DNA of 64,000 bases from positions 294,319 through 358,318 of the forward strand of contig LJIA01000006.1 of assembly GCA_001295775.1 (NCBI GenBank), in the 5' to 3' direction. How positions within the stretch are numbered: the stretch's first letter is position 1; the number at the start of each line of letters is the position of its first letter. Positions 41,085-50,151 of this stretch are shown one piece after another. The notes under the pieces were generated by a model. That model did not search any database and was not told where the DNA came from. It saw nothing but the letters and a program-made list of their open reading frames with translations. The DNA comes from a beta proteobacterium AAP99. Lineage in GTDB: Bacteria; Pseudomonadota; Gammaproteobacteria; Burkholderiales; Burkholderiaceae_C. Made by a program: the position numbers and the translations under genes.

Positions 41085-41651
41085 ATGAATCCTGTATCGG
41101 AAAAGCCGCGCATGATACGCAACTGCCTTGCGGTGTTTGCGCTGGACGCATCAAGCACTCGGCCTCGCGCGGGCTGGGCATACGCGCTGCTGGCCGCGAC
41201 CGTGCTGGCGGGTTGCGCCGGCCCCGTGACACCCGGCATGCCGATGGCGCAAGCCCTGGCCGAGCGCGGTGCACCGGCGGTTCGCGTGAATCTGCCCGCT
41301 GGCGGCGAACGCGCCATCTACAGCAACACCTTCGGCCAGTTCAACCGCGTGATCGAAAGCGACGCCGCCGGCAAGGTGGTGCGCAGCTACAACTCACTGA
41401 CCGATGACGCGTTCGCGCAGATCCGCATCGGCCAATGGACGCAGCAGGACGTGCGCGATGCGTTCGGTCGCCCTGCCGAGACCACCGTGGTGGGCTTTGC
41501 CGAGAAGCGTGCGCGGGTCTGGAGCTACCGCTACCGGCAGGATGGCGTCTGGAACTCGCTCATGCACATCCACTTCGGCGAGGATGGCCGGGTGACGGAG
41601 TTCTACCCGGGGCCGGACCAGCTGTTCGAGCCCAAGGAGTCGAACAAGTAG
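41085..41651 (+). CDS. SmpA/BamE-like outer membrane lipoprotein, function unknown
   Basis: A 188-residue predicted lipoprotein. The lipobox LAGC places the modified Cys at residue 44 if translation starts at ATG 41085 (GGAG nine bases upstream), or at 35 from ATG 41112, which would give a more usual signal length. The mature part has TDDAFAQIRIGQWTQQDVRDAFGRPAE, split at about 100-125, which resembles the SmpA/OmlA (BamE) repeat where a short helix pair precedes GxP. It has a Trp/Tyr-rich strand WSYRYRQDGVWNSLMHIHF. The family link is moderate; the BAM complex role is not shown. Confidence 0.75.
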   Translation: MNPVSEKPRMIRNCLAVFALDASSTRPRAGWAYALLAATVLAGCAGPVTPGMPMAQALAERGAPAVRVNLPAGGERAIYSNTFGQFNRVIESDAAGKVVRSYNSLTDDAFAQIRIGQWTQQDVRDAFGRPAETTVVGFAEKRARVWSYRYRQDGVWNSLMHIHFGEDGRVTEFYPGPDQLFEPKESNK

Positions 41652-41701
41652 GCTGAAACGCCTAAATTTGTCCGATTTTGATTGTTATCTGATAGCACTA
41701 A

Positions 41702-41740
41702 TCCGGCTTTCCGCTTATCTGATGCGCGGAAAGCCGGATT
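41702..41740. repeat. repeat-family hairpin, copy E, acting as a convergent terminator
   Basis: Perfect 14-bp stem ATCCGGCTTTCCGC / GCGGAAAGCCGGAT with loop TTATCTGATGC, followed by TTTCTA. It is the reverse-oriented twin of copy B (13335-13377), again between convergent genes. Confidence 0.85.
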
Positions 41741-41775
41741 TTCTAGATGCTGAAAACTCTGTCCGAAAATGATTT

Positions 41776-43338
41776 CTACTTGGCGGCCATCTCAATCTGC
41801 GGATTGAGCTTCTGCTCACCGGCATACAGCTTGTTGAGCGCGCTCAGGTAGGCCTTGGTGCTGGCGACGATGATGTCCGGGTCGCTGCCTACGCCGTTGA
41901 CGATGCGCCCGCTTTTGGCGAGGCGCACCGTCACTTCACCCTGCGAATCGGTAGATCCGCTGGTGATGGCGTTCACTGAATAGAGCACCATCTCGGCGCC
42001 GCTATTCACCTTGCTTTCGATGGCCTTTAGGGACGCATCCACCGAGCCGTTGCCGGCGGCCTCGCTCGTGACTTCACTGCCGGCCTGCTTGAAGACCACC
42101 TTCGCGTGGGCGTGCGGCGTCTCGCCGGAAGACGCACGATGCTCCAGATGCACGAAGCCGAAGGCCTCGGCATGCGCAGCCTCGTCCTGGTCTTCCACGA
42201 GCGCGAGGATGTCTTCGTCGAAGATCTCGGCCTTCTGGTCGGCCAAAGCCTTGAAGCGGGCAAAGGCCTCGTTCACGGCAGCTTCGGAATCCAGCTCGAT
42301 GCCGAGCTCGGTCAGGCGCTGCTTGAAAGCATTGCGGCCCGACAGCTTGCCCAGCACGATCTTGTTGGCGGCCCAGCCCACGTCCTCAGCGCGCATGATT
42401 TCGTAGGTTTCGCGCGCCTTGAGCACGCCGTCCTGATGGATGCCGCTGGCGTGGGCAAAGGCGTTGGCCCCGACGATGGCCTTGTTGGGTTGCACCGCGA
42501 AGCCGGTGATCTGGCTGACCATGCGGCTGGCCGGCATGATCTGGCTGGTGTCGATGCCCACCTCCAGCCCGAAGTAGTCACGCCGCGTCTTCACGGCCAT
42601 CACCACCTCTTCCAGCGAGCAGTTGCCGGCGCGCTCGCCCAGGCCATTGATGGTGCATTCCACCTGCCGTGCGCCGCCGATCTTCACCCCGGCCAGCGAG
42701 TTGGCCACGGCCATGCCGAGGTCGTTATGGCAGTGGGTGGACCAGATCGCCTTGTCGCTGTTGGGCACGCGGCTGCGCAGATTGCGGATGAACTCGCCAT
42801 AGAGTTCCGGGATGCCGTAGCCCACCGTGTCCGGGATGTTGATGGTGGTGGCGCCCTCGTTGATCACGGCTTCGAGCACGCGGCACAGGAAGTCCGGCTC
42901 GCTGCGGTAGCCGTCCTCCGGGCTGAACTCGACGTCGGCCACCTGGTTGCGGGCAAAGCGCACGGCCAGCTTGGCCTGCTCGAACACCTGGTCCGGCGTC
43001 ATGCGCAGCTTCTTCTCCATGTGCAGGGGGCTGGTGGCAATGAAGGTGTGGATGCGCGCCGACTTCGCGGGCTTGAGCGCCTCGGCCGCGCGGGCGATGT
43101 CGCGGTCATTGGCACGCGAGAGCGAACACACCGTGCTGTCCTTGATCGCGGTGGCGATGGCCTTCACCGCCTCGAAGTCGCCATTGCTCGCGGCCGCGAA
43201 ACCGGCTTCGATCACGTCGACCTTGAGCTTTTCGAGCTGCCGGGCGATGCGCAGTTTTTCCTCCTTGGTCATGGAGGCACCGGGCGACTGCTCGCCATCG
43301 CGCAAGGTGGTGTCGAAAATGATGAGCTTGTCGGCCAT
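41776..43338 (-). CDS. leuA: 2-isopropylmalate synthase
   Basis: First committed step of leucine synthesis: acetyl-CoA plus 2-ketoisovalerate to 2-isopropylmalate. The 520 residues match the bacterial type. HMGL-like catalytic barrel (about 4-275) with [12 protein letters not shown] and metal-ligand His residues in [10 protein letters not shown]; the C-terminal leucine-feedback domain (about 385-510) has [11 protein letters not shown] and [16 protein letters not shown] 43338 has AGGAG seven bases upstream. A leader peptide with terminator precedes it (43396-43623), indicating leucine-responsive attenuation in addition to allosteric control. Confidence 0.97.
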   Translation of the reverse strand: MADKLIIFDTTLRDGEQSPGASMTKEEKLRIARQLEKLKVDVIEAGFAAASNGDFEAVKAIATAIKDSTVCSLSRANDRDIARAAEALKPAKSARIHTFIATSPLHMEKKLRMTPDQVFEQAKLAVRFARNQVADVEFSPEDGYRSEPDFLCRVLEAVINEGATTINIPDTVGYGIPELYGEFIRNLRSRVPNSDKAIWSTHCHNDLGMAVANSLAGVKIGGARQVECTINGLGERAGNCSLEEVVMAVKTRRDYFGLEVGIDTSQIMPASRMVSQITGFAVQPNKAIVGANAFAHASGIHQDGVLKARETYEIMRAEDVGWAANKIVLGKLSGRNAFKQRLTELGIELDSEAAVNEAFARFKALADQKAEIFDEDILALVEDQDEAAHAEAFGFVHLEHRASSGETPHAHAKVVFKQAGSEVTSEAAGNGSVDASLKAIESKVNSGAEMVLYSVNAITSGSTDSQGEVTVRLAKSGRIVNGVGSDPDIIVASTKAYLSALNKLYAGEQKLNPQIEMAAK

Positions 43339-43395
43339 GGTCACTCTCCTGAAGGGTTCTGTGGGTATCGCTGGGTAAATCGGCTTTTGGTTCGA

Positions 43396-43434
43396 ACAAA
43401 ACAAAACGCGGACCGTGGTTTCCCAGGGTCCGCG
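43396..43434 (-). terminator. attenuator terminator of leuA
   Basis: On the minus strand CGCGGACC / GGTCCGCG with a 12-base loop, then TTTTGTTTTGTT, about 58 bp before the leuA ATG. With the leader peptide this forms an attenuator. Confidence 0.85.
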
Positions 43435-43495
43435 TAGTTGATTCCTTGTGTGTGTCTTGGCTGCTAGGGGCGCAAAAGGAGGCGGCTACGCGGAC
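43428..43495 (-). promoter_or_regulatory. predicted leuA antiterminator (alternative pairing)
   Basis: The end of the leader reading frame, GTCCGCGTAG (43486-43495), is exactly complementary to CTACGCGGAC (43428-43437), which includes the 5' arm of the terminator. The two structures exclude each other. A ribosome at the leader stop would cover the first arm and permit termination; stalling at the Leu codons just upstream would leave it free. Confidence 0.7.
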
Positions 43496-43623
43496 AGGCG
43501 TAGCAGAATTAGCAGCGAAATCAGCGCAGCGATCTGCAGGCTGATCGAGCGCACGACCGCAGCGCGGCGGGCTTCGATCTTCGAAGCCGCAACGGTCTTG
43601 GCAGTTTGGGCGCGGAAATTCAT
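43486..43623 (-). CDS. putative leuA leader peptide
   Basis: A 45-codon frame beginning MNFRAQTAKT and ending LISLLILLRLSA. Six of the last twelve residues are Leu (residues 34, 37, 38, 40, 41, 43), two of them encoded by CTA, a rare codon in such GC-rich DNA; three Ile lie among them. The frame stops at TAG 43486, 48 bases before the terminator. This is the arrangement of leucine leader peptides (leuL) in enterobacteria. The N-terminal 25 residues are Arg/Ala-rich. No strong ribosome site precedes ATG 43623, so the exact start is uncertain. Confidence 0.7.
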   Translation of the reverse strand: MNFRAQTAKTVAASKIEARRAAVVRSISLQIAALISLLILLRLSA

Positions 43624-43664
43624 GGGCTTGAAACTAGCCGAGCAGTGATTGCGTTTGCAAGAAT

Positions 43665-43722
43665 CCAGTATTCATGCGGCTTTCCAGAGCCTTTTGACCG
43701 GAAACCCGCATGGATACTGCGG
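43665..43722 (-). repeat. dispersed palindromic repeat, copy F (right half)
   Basis: Dyad CAGTATTCATGCGGCTTTCC / GGAAACCCGCATGGATACTG, 18 of 20 bases pairing. Shares GGAAACCCGCATGGAT with copy A. It lies between pssA and the leuA leader, and may also end the pssA transcript. Confidence 0.75.
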
Positions 43723-43776
43723 AAAGGCGCTTCAGAGGCGCATCATCACGAACGTCGTGGCGGCCCAGCCGAACGC

Positions 43777-44643
43777 CTAGTTCGGTGGCTGCTCGCCGTC
43801 CGGCGGCGCAGGCTTGGCCACCGGGCTGCCCGGCAGGCCCTTGGCACGCCGCCAGATCCACAAGCCGTAGCCGGACAAGCCATACAGGCAGAACAGGCCG
43901 AAGAGCGTGATCGGCGGATCGGCAGAGATCACCACGATCACGATCAGCAGCGCCACCATCACCCAGAACGGCACGCTCTTGAGCGCCAGGTTCTTGCCGC
44001 TCCAGAAGGGCGCGCTCGAGACCATCGTCAGGCCGGCGTAGATCGACAGCGCAAACGCCGTCCAGGGCACCCAGGCCTCCTTGATGGGCAGCTTGTTGTC
44101 CACGGCGAGCCAGACGAAGCCCGCCATCAGCGCGCCAGCCGCCGGGCTCGGCAGCCCCTGAAAGAAGCGCTTGTCGACCACGCCCAGGTTGGTGTTGAAG
44201 CGCGCGAGGCGAAAGGCTGCGCATGCACAATACGTGAACGCGGCCAGCCAGCCCCAGCGGCCCAGCCCATGCAGCACAAATTCATACATCACCAGCGCGG
44301 GCGCGACCCCGAAGCTGACCATGTCCGCCAGGCTGTCGAGCTGCTCGCCGAAGGGTGACTGCGTGCCGGTCAGGCGCGCCACGCGGCCGTCCATGCCGTC
44401 CAGCACCATGGCGGCAAAGATGCCGATGGCGGCTGCCTCGAAGTTGTCCCCCATGCCCTGAACGATGGCGTAGAACGCGGCAAACAAGGCTGCCGTGGTG
44501 AACGCATTGGGCAGCAGGTAGATGCCACGACTGCGGCGCGCCTGTGTGGCGGCCAGGGTCTGCGGGTTCACGTCCGGGCCGGTCAGTGCCTTCGCACGCT
44601 TGCCGAAGCGGAACTTGCGGCGCTTTGGATTGGGAAATTGCAT
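43777..44643 (-). CDS. pssA: CDP-diacylglycerol-serine O-phosphatidyltransferase
   Basis: Makes phosphatidylserine, precursor of phosphatidylethanolamine, at the inner membrane. The 288 residues form the type II (CDP-alcohol phosphatidyltransferase) enzyme with multiple helices. The complete CDP-OH motif DG-xx-AR-x8-G-xxx-D-xxx-D spans residues 85-107 (DGRVAR...GEQLDSLAD). A basic N-terminus (PKRRKFRFGKR) is typical. ATG 44643 is used. In the ilv/leu block pssA between ilvC and leuA is the usual betaproteobacterial order. Confidence 0.95.
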   Translation of the reverse strand: MQFPNPKRRKFRFGKRAKALTGPDVNPQTLAATQARRSRGIYLLPNAFTTAALFAAFYAIVQGMGDNFEAAAIGIFAAMVLDGMDGRVARLTGTQSPFGEQLDSLADMVSFGVAPALVMYEFVLHGLGRWGWLAAFTYCACAAFRLARFNTNLGVVDKRFFQGLPSPAAGALMAGFVWLAVDNKLPIKEAWVPWTAFALSIYAGLTMVSSAPFWSGKNLALKSVPFWVMVALLIVIVVISADPPITLFGLFCLYGLSGYGLWIWRRAKGLPGSPVAKPAPPDGEQPPN

Positions 44644-44739
44644 CAAGAGGGCCGCGGATCAGCACGGCGCATGGACATCGCGATGCCGTCGATTATTGCA
44701 GCGGGTGCGCCTAGAGCAATCGCGGATTCGAAGTTGCAA

Positions 44740-44767
44740 TGAAAAGCGGCGCCTTCTGGCGCCGCTT
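44740..44767. terminator. terminator downstream of ilvC (ilvBHC operon)
   Basis: Perfect 12-bp stem AAAAGCGGCGCC / GGCGCCGCTTTT with loop TTCT. On the minus strand it ends in CTTTTC. It lies 18 bp after the second copy of the ilvC end rather than after ilvC itself. Confidence 0.9.
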
Positions 44768-44785
44768 TTCTGGATCCAAGGGCGT

Positions 44786-44815
44786 TCAGTTCTTGGATTT
44801 GTCGACCAGCTTGTT
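44786..44815 (-). repeat. duplicated ilvC 3' end (degenerate second copy)
   Basis: Thirty bases match the last 30 bases of ilvC (44990-45019) at 28 positions. It encodes NKLVDKSKN and a stop, and both differences are synonymous (AAA/AAG, TCC/TCG). A further shared 10-mer, ATCCAAGGCA, lies at 44886-44895 and 45027-45036, displaced by about 64 bp of palindromic DNA in the second copy. Confidence 0.8.
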
Positions 44816-44826
44816 CGCCCCACCTC

Positions 44827-44870
44827 GCGCCTTGCAAGGCGCTCGGATTCGGCAAGCACGCAGGTGCTTG
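44827..44870. repeat. two adjacent palindromes inside the ilvC tail copy
   Basis: GCGCCTTGCAAGGCGC (44827-44842, perfect) and CAAGCAC/GTGCTTG with loop GCAG (44853-44870). They interrupt the duplicated ilvC end and look like a small REP-type insertion. A third hairpin, CGGCACGCGC/GCGCGTGCCG, is at 44929-44954. The 44644-44989 gap holds no gene. Confidence 0.65.
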
Positions 44871-44989
44871 GGCGTGTCTAGCCTCATCCAAGGCAGGTTG
44901 CGCGGGGTTGCGCGGCGCACGCGCAGCCCGGCACGCGCATGCAAGCGCGTGCCGCATGATGCCGCCTCCGCCAACTGACGCTAGCCGCC

Positions 44990-46099
<1,110 letters not shown>

Positions 46100-46104
46100 T
46101 CAGC

Positions 46105-46596
46105 TCATACCTTGAGAATCCGCTCGCCGCGGCCGATGCCGGAGCCGCCCGTGCGGACGGTTTCAAGAATCAGCGTGGGATCCACAGCGGTGATGAAGGC
46201 ATCCAGCTTGCTCTTGTTGCCTGTGAGCTCGATCGTGTAGGTCTTCTCGGTCACGTCGATGATCCGGCCGCGGAAGATGTCGGCCATGCGCTTCATCTCG
46301 TCGCGCTCCTTGGCCACCGCCCGTACCTTGATCAGCATGAGCTCGCGCTCGATGTGCTCGCCCTCGGTCAAGTCCACGACCTTGACCACCTCGATCAGGC
46401 GGTTCAGGTGCTTGGTGATCTGTTCGATCACGTCATCGCTGCCGGTAGTGACGATGGTCATCCGCGACAGGGTCGGGTCTTCGGTGGGGGCCACCGTGAG
46501 GGTTTCGATGTTGTAGCCACGCGCGGAGAACAGGCCCACCACGCGGGACAGCGCACCCGGTTCGTTCTCGAGAAGCACGGAGATGATGTGTCGCAT
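46105..46596 (-). CDS. ilvH: acetolactate synthase small (regulatory) subunit
   Basis: ACT-domain subunit that activates the ilvB product and gives it valine feedback inhibition. The 163 residues comprise an N-terminal ACT domain (MRHIISVLLENEPGALSRVV) and a C-terminal domain (about 80-160). ATG 46596 overlaps the ilvB stop by one base (TGATG) and has GGAGGA six bases upstream; a GTG one codon earlier is an alternative. Confidence 0.97.
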   Translation of the reverse strand: MRHIISVLLENEPGALSRVVGLFSARGYNIETLTVAPTEDPTLSRMTIVTTGSDDVIEQITKHLNRLIEVVKVVDLTEGEHIERELMLIKVRAVAKERDEMKRMADIFRGRIIDVTEKTYTIELTGNKSKLDAFITAVDPTLILETVRTGGSGIGRGERILKV

Positions 46597-48323
46597 CACA
46601 GTTCCTCCGAGCCGAGCAGCATTTCGGTCAGACCCTTGCCTGCCTTGACCATCGGCCAGACGTTCTCGGTCGGGTCGGTGATGAAGTCCAGGAAGACGGT
46701 CCGATCCTTGTACTTGCCGAAGGCGTCCTTGAGTGCACCTTCAACGTCCTTGGGGTCCGTGACGCGGATGCCTACATGCCCGTAGGCCTCGGCCAGCTTC
46801 ACGAAGTCCGGCAGGGAGTCCATGTAGCTGTTGGAGTAGCGGCCGCCGTAGTCGAGTTGCTGCCACTGCCGCACCATGCCCAGATAGCCATTGTTCAGGC
46901 AGATGATCTTGGGCGAGAGGTTGTACTGCTTGCAGGTGGAGAGTTCCTGCAGGCACATCTGGATCGAGCCTTCCCCAGTGATGCAGGCCACCTTGGAGCC
47001 CGGATTGGCAAATTCCACGCCCATGGCGTAGGGCAGACCCACGCCCATGGTGCCCAGACCACCGGAATTGATCCAGCGGCGCGGTGCGTTGAAGGCGTAA
47101 TACTGTGCCGCCCACATCTGGTGCTGACCCACGTCGCTGGTCACGAATGCGTCGCCCTCGGTCACGTCCCAGAGCTTCTGCACCACATACTGCGGCTTGA
47201 TGGTTTCGGTGCTGTCAGCGAACTTGAGGCATTCCTTCTTGCGCCATTCGTTGATCTGGCCCCACCACGGCGCGATGCGCTTGCCGTCAACCTTGCCGCC
47301 CTTGTCTTCGAGCGCAACCTCGAGCTGGGTCAGCAGATCCTGCAGCACCGAGCGCACGTCACCGACGATCGGGATATCCACCTTCACGCGCTTGGAGATC
47401 GAGGATGGATCGACGTCGATATGGATGATCTTGCGCGGGTTACTGGCGAAGTGCTTGGGGTTGCCGATCACGCGATCATCGAAACGCGCCCCCACGGCCA
47501 GCAGCACATCGCAGTTCTGCATGGCCATGTTGGCTTCGTAGGTGCCGTGCATGCCCAGCATGCCGACAAACTTCGGATCCGTGCCCTTGTAGCCCCCCAG
47601 ACCCATTAGGGTGTTGGTGCAGGGATACCCAAGGCGGTCGACCAGATCGACGAGTTCCCTGTCGGCATTGGCCAGGATCACGCCGCCGCCGGAGTAGATC
47701 ATCGGCCGCTCCGCCGACAGCAGGAGGCTGACCGCCTTCTTGATCTGGCCCAGATGGCCCTTCTCCACCGGTCGGTAGGAGCGCATCTCGACCTTCTCGG
47801 GGTAGTGCCACTTGGCCTTCGCGATGCTGACGTCCTTCGGAATATCCACCAGCACCGGCCCCGGTCGCCCGGTCTTGGCGATGTAGAAGGCCTTCTTCAT
47901 CGTGTCGGCGAGTTGTTCGACGTCCTTGACCAGGAAGTTGTGCTTCACGCACGGGCGTGTAATGCCCACGGTGTCACATTCCTGGAAGGCGTCCTGTCCA
48001 ATGGCGTGTGTCGGCACCTGACCCGTGATGATCACCATCGGGATCGAGTCCATGTAGGCCGTGGCGATGCCCGTGACGGCATTGGTCACGCCGGGACCGG
48101 AGGTCACCAGACAGACACCGACCTTTTCGGCATGGGATCGGGAGTAAGCGTCAGCAGCGTGAACAGCTGCTTGTTCGTGTCGAACCAGGATGTGCTGGAA
48201 CTTGTCCTGGTTGAAGATGGCGTCGTAGATGTAGAGCACTGCGCCGCCTGGATAGCCGAAGACGTGTTCAACGCCTTCTTCAGCGAGTGCGCGCACGACG
48301 ATTTCGGCGCCCGTGAGCTCCAT
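46596..48323 (-). CDS. ilvB: acetolactate synthase large (catalytic) subunit
   Basis: ThDP enzyme that condenses pyruvate to acetolactate, or with 2-ketobutyrate to acetohydroxybutyrate (575 residues; may also be named ilvI). The cofactor-activating Glu is Glu50 in VRHEQAAVHAADAY. The ThDP/Mg motif begins GEGSIQM and ends in NN about 25 residues later. ATG 48323 has AAGGAA eight bases upstream; the upstream in-frame codons are not family-like. First gene of ilvBHC. I looked for an Ile/Leu/Val-rich leader peptide before it and found none. Confidence 0.97.
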   Translation of the reverse strand: MELTGAEIVVRALAEEGVEHVFGYPGGAVLYIYDAIFNQDKFQHILVRHEQAAVHAADAYSRSHAEKVGVCLVTSGPGVTNAVTGIATAYMDSIPMVIITGQVPTHAIGQDAFQECDTVGITRPCVKHNFLVKDVEQLADTMKKAFYIAKTGRPGPVLVDIPKDVSIAKAKWHYPEKVEMRSYRPVEKGHLGQIKKAVSLLLSAERPMIYSGGGVILANADRELVDLVDRLGYPCTNTLMGLGGYKGTDPKFVGMLGMHGTYEANMAMQNCDVLLAVGARFDDRVIGNPKHFASNPRKIIHIDVDPSSISKRVKVDIPIVGDVRSVLQDLLTQLEVALEDKGGKVDGKRIAPWWGQINEWRKKECLKFADSTETIKPQYVVQKLWDVTEGDAFVTSDVGQHQMWAAQYYAFNAPRRWINSGGLGTMGVGLPYAMGVEFANPGSKVACITGEGSIQMCLQELSTCKQYNLSPKIICLNNGYLGMVRQWQQLDYGGRYSNSYMDSLPDFVKLAEAYGHVGIRVTDPKDVEGALKDAFGKYKDRTVFLDFITDPTENVWPMVKAGKGLTEMLLGSEEL

Positions 48324-48631
48324 GTATTGGCTTCCTTTCAAGGTCCACAGGAGATTGATCGGAGGCTCTCCCCGCTGCCGGTAAGCAGGCGGCTCAGCCA
48401 TTTCAGCCGTCAGGTTTGAATTGACGGGGCACTCGACCCGCAAAGACAGACATGAAGTCCCGCTTTGCAAACTTTGTGCAGGGTGCGGAACATACCGCGG
48501 CGCAGCAATTCGAGCAAGCACGCTGCAGTTCCGCCGGATCTTCAGCGGCATCTCAGCGGCCTTTGATACATTGCGCGGCTACGCCTTGCACCGGGGCGCA
48601 CAGGCCAAGCAGCCGCTTGGTCGCCGTCTAC
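48324..48631. other. divergent intergenic region ilvB / sigma factor
   Basis: Just over 300 bp between the start of ilvB (minus) and the sigma gene (plus). No reading frame in it has family-like content. It must hold both promoters, but I cannot place them with confidence. Confidence 0.5.
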
Positions 48632-49198
48632 ATGGCCTCAGAACTAGAACTGTCCCAGTTCCTTCAATCGGTTGAGCGCCGCGCGTTCAAGCACGCGGCA
48701 TTCGCCGTGCGAGATGACGACCACGCGCAGGACATCGTTCAGGATGCGATGATCAAGCTGGCTGAAAAGTACGGAGACAAGCCGCCGGCCGAACTCCCGT
48801 TGCTGTTTCAGCGCATCCTCCAGAACACAATCCACGACCATTTCCGCCGGCAAAAGGTACGGAACCTCTGGACGACGCTGTTGTCATCCTTTCAACGCGA
48901 TGACGACGACGACCAAGGCGACATCCTAGAAATCCTCGAAGCGGAAGCAGGCACCGCCGGTGCCGAAAGCGCAGCCGATCAGGTTGAACGGGAACAGATC
49001 TTGCGGTCGATCGAAGACGAAATCCAGAAACTGCCTGCTCGTCAACGGGAAGCCTTCCTGCTGCGTTACTGGGAGGACTTGGACGTTGCCGAGACCGCAG
49101 CTGTGATGGGTTGTTCGGAAGGCAGCGTCAAGACCCACTGCTCCCGCGCAACCCACGCTTTGGGTAAGGCACTGCGAGCCAAGGGGATCGTTCTATGA
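48632..49198 (+). CDS. RNA polymerase sigma factor, ECF-like
   Basis: A 188-residue sigma-70 family protein with only regions 2 and 4. Region 2 (about 15-85) includes DHAQDIVQDAMIKLAEKYG and the DNA-melting part LFQRILQNTIHDHFRRQKVRN, split; region 4 (about 130-180) has LPARQREAFLLRYWEDL and the helix-turn-helix DVAETAAVMGCSEGSVKTH. A linker rich in Asp (DDDDDQGD) lies between. ATG 48632 (MASELELSQFL) is chosen; upstream in-frame codons look noncoding. It overlaps DUF3619 by 4 bp. Regulon unknown. Confidence 0.9.
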   Translation: MASELELSQFLQSVERRAFKHAAFAVRDDDHAQDIVQDAMIKLAEKYGDKPPAELPLLFQRILQNTIHDHFRRQKVRNLWTTLLSSFQRDDDDDQGDILEILEAEAGTAGAESAADQVEREQILRSIEDEIQKLPARQREAFLLRYWEDLDVAETAAVMGCSEGSVKTHCSRATHALGKALRAKGIVL

Positions 49199-49575
49199 CC
49201 ACCTCCCGCACCGACATTGAAATTGCAAAAGCTGCACGCGCTGCATTGAACGCGTCTGCGGCCAGCCTGCCCGACGCTCAAGTTCACCGTCTGGGCGAAT
49301 CGCGCCGAGCCGCACTGTCTCGGCGCAAGCACGGCACGTCCGCCGCATGGAGCCTGGGCGGCTCCACGCTCGGCCTAAGCGGCTGGTGGGCTGTTCCCGC
49401 AGGCGCAGCCAGCGCGTTTGCGCTGGTGCTCGGCTTGAGCGTGTACGTCTCGCCCGATTCCGACTCAGATGTGGCCGAAGTGGCCGCAATCGATACGCAA
49501 GTACTGAGCGATGAACTCCCGCTCGAGGCGTATCTCGACAAGGGCTTCGCGCACTACGCGCAGCAAGGCGAATAG
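49195..49575 (+). CDS. DUF3619 protein, probable anti-sigma-like partner
   Basis: A 126-residue protein with one membrane helix (about 63-84, WWAVPAGAASAFALVLGLSV). The cytoplasmic first half is helical and rich in Ala and Arg. Its ATGA overlap with the sigma gene and its single-helix topology fit a membrane anti-sigma factor, but DUF3619 has no proven activity. The tail (LSDELPLEAYLDKGFAHY) is conserved-looking. Confidence 0.82.
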   Translation: MTTSRTDIEIAKAARAALNASAASLPDAQVHRLGESRRAALSRRKHGTSAAWSLGGSTLGLSGWWAVPAGAASAFALVLGLSVYVSPDSDSDVAEVAAIDTQVLSDELPLEAYLDKGFAHYAQQGE

Positions 49576-49590
49576 GCATACAAGACGCGC

Positions 49591-50094
49591 ATGGCTCGAT
49601 CCACCGCCTCACTTTGCTGCGCCGGCCTTTTGGTCGGCGCGCTGCTTTGGTGCGGCGAGTCCGCAGCACAGTCCGTGCCGGCGAGTTCACCTACCCCGGC
49701 AAGCAAGCCCGGCGCTGCCCTGCCCGCGGTCCGCTGGGACAGCTTGAACGGTGAACAGAAACTCGCGCTCGGTCCGATCCAGTCCATCTGGGACGAGCAG
49801 AGCCGCGACCAGCAGCGCAAGTGGCTTCAGGTAGCCAACCGCTACCGCACGATGAAGCCCGAAGAGCAAACCCGATTGCACGCGCGCATGGCGGACTGGG
49901 CGAAGCTCACGCCGGAACAACGCCGCAAGGCAAGAGAAAACTACAAGTCAGTCAAGGGCTTGCCGCCCGAGGTGCGCGACGCTCAGTGGCAGAACTACCA
50001 GGCCTTGCCCGATGAGCGCAAGCAAGCCGTAAAGGACAAGGCTGAAGCCGCCAAGCAGGCCTCACAGCCGGCTTCGGTCACGCAACGGCCCTAA
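49591..50094 (+). CDS. DUF3106 exported protein
   Basis: A 167-residue protein with a Sec signal peptide (cleaved near SAAQS) and then a helical, Trp- and Arg-rich region. Repeats of the type WDSLNGEQKLALGP, WLQVANRYRTMKPEEQTRL and LTPEQRRKARENYK are the DUF3106 pattern, comparable to heavy-metal-sensor or CpxP-like helical proteins. Fifteen bp after DUF3619, so part of the sigma cassette. Role unknown. Confidence 0.82.
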   Translation: MARSTASLCCAGLLVGALLWCGESAAQSVPASSPTPASKPGAALPAVRWDSLNGEQKLALGPIQSIWDEQSRDQQRKWLQVANRYRTMKPEEQTRLHARMADWAKLTPEQRRKARENYKSVKGLPPEVRDAQWQNYQALPDERKQAVKDKAEAAKQASQPASVTQRP

Positions 50095-50151
50095 CGCTGC
50101 GCTTCGCGGCACGGGCATCTGAGGAAAAGCTGCACTTTCTAGAATGGCGGT

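Noticed and set aside
43448..43648. A plus-strand 66-codon frame opposite the leuA leader
   Set aside because: It is antisense to the leader peptide and has no ribosome site or family match.
44786..44974. A small separate gene ending in [10 protein letters not shown] downstream of ilvC
   Set aside because: Only the last ten or so codons resemble ilvC; the rest crosses palindromes and has no start signal, so it is a remnant, not a gene.
48324..48631. ilvB leader peptide or attenuator similar to leuA
   Set aside because: I translated the short minus-strand frames and found no Ile/Leu/Val-rich stretch nor a hairpin with a T run.
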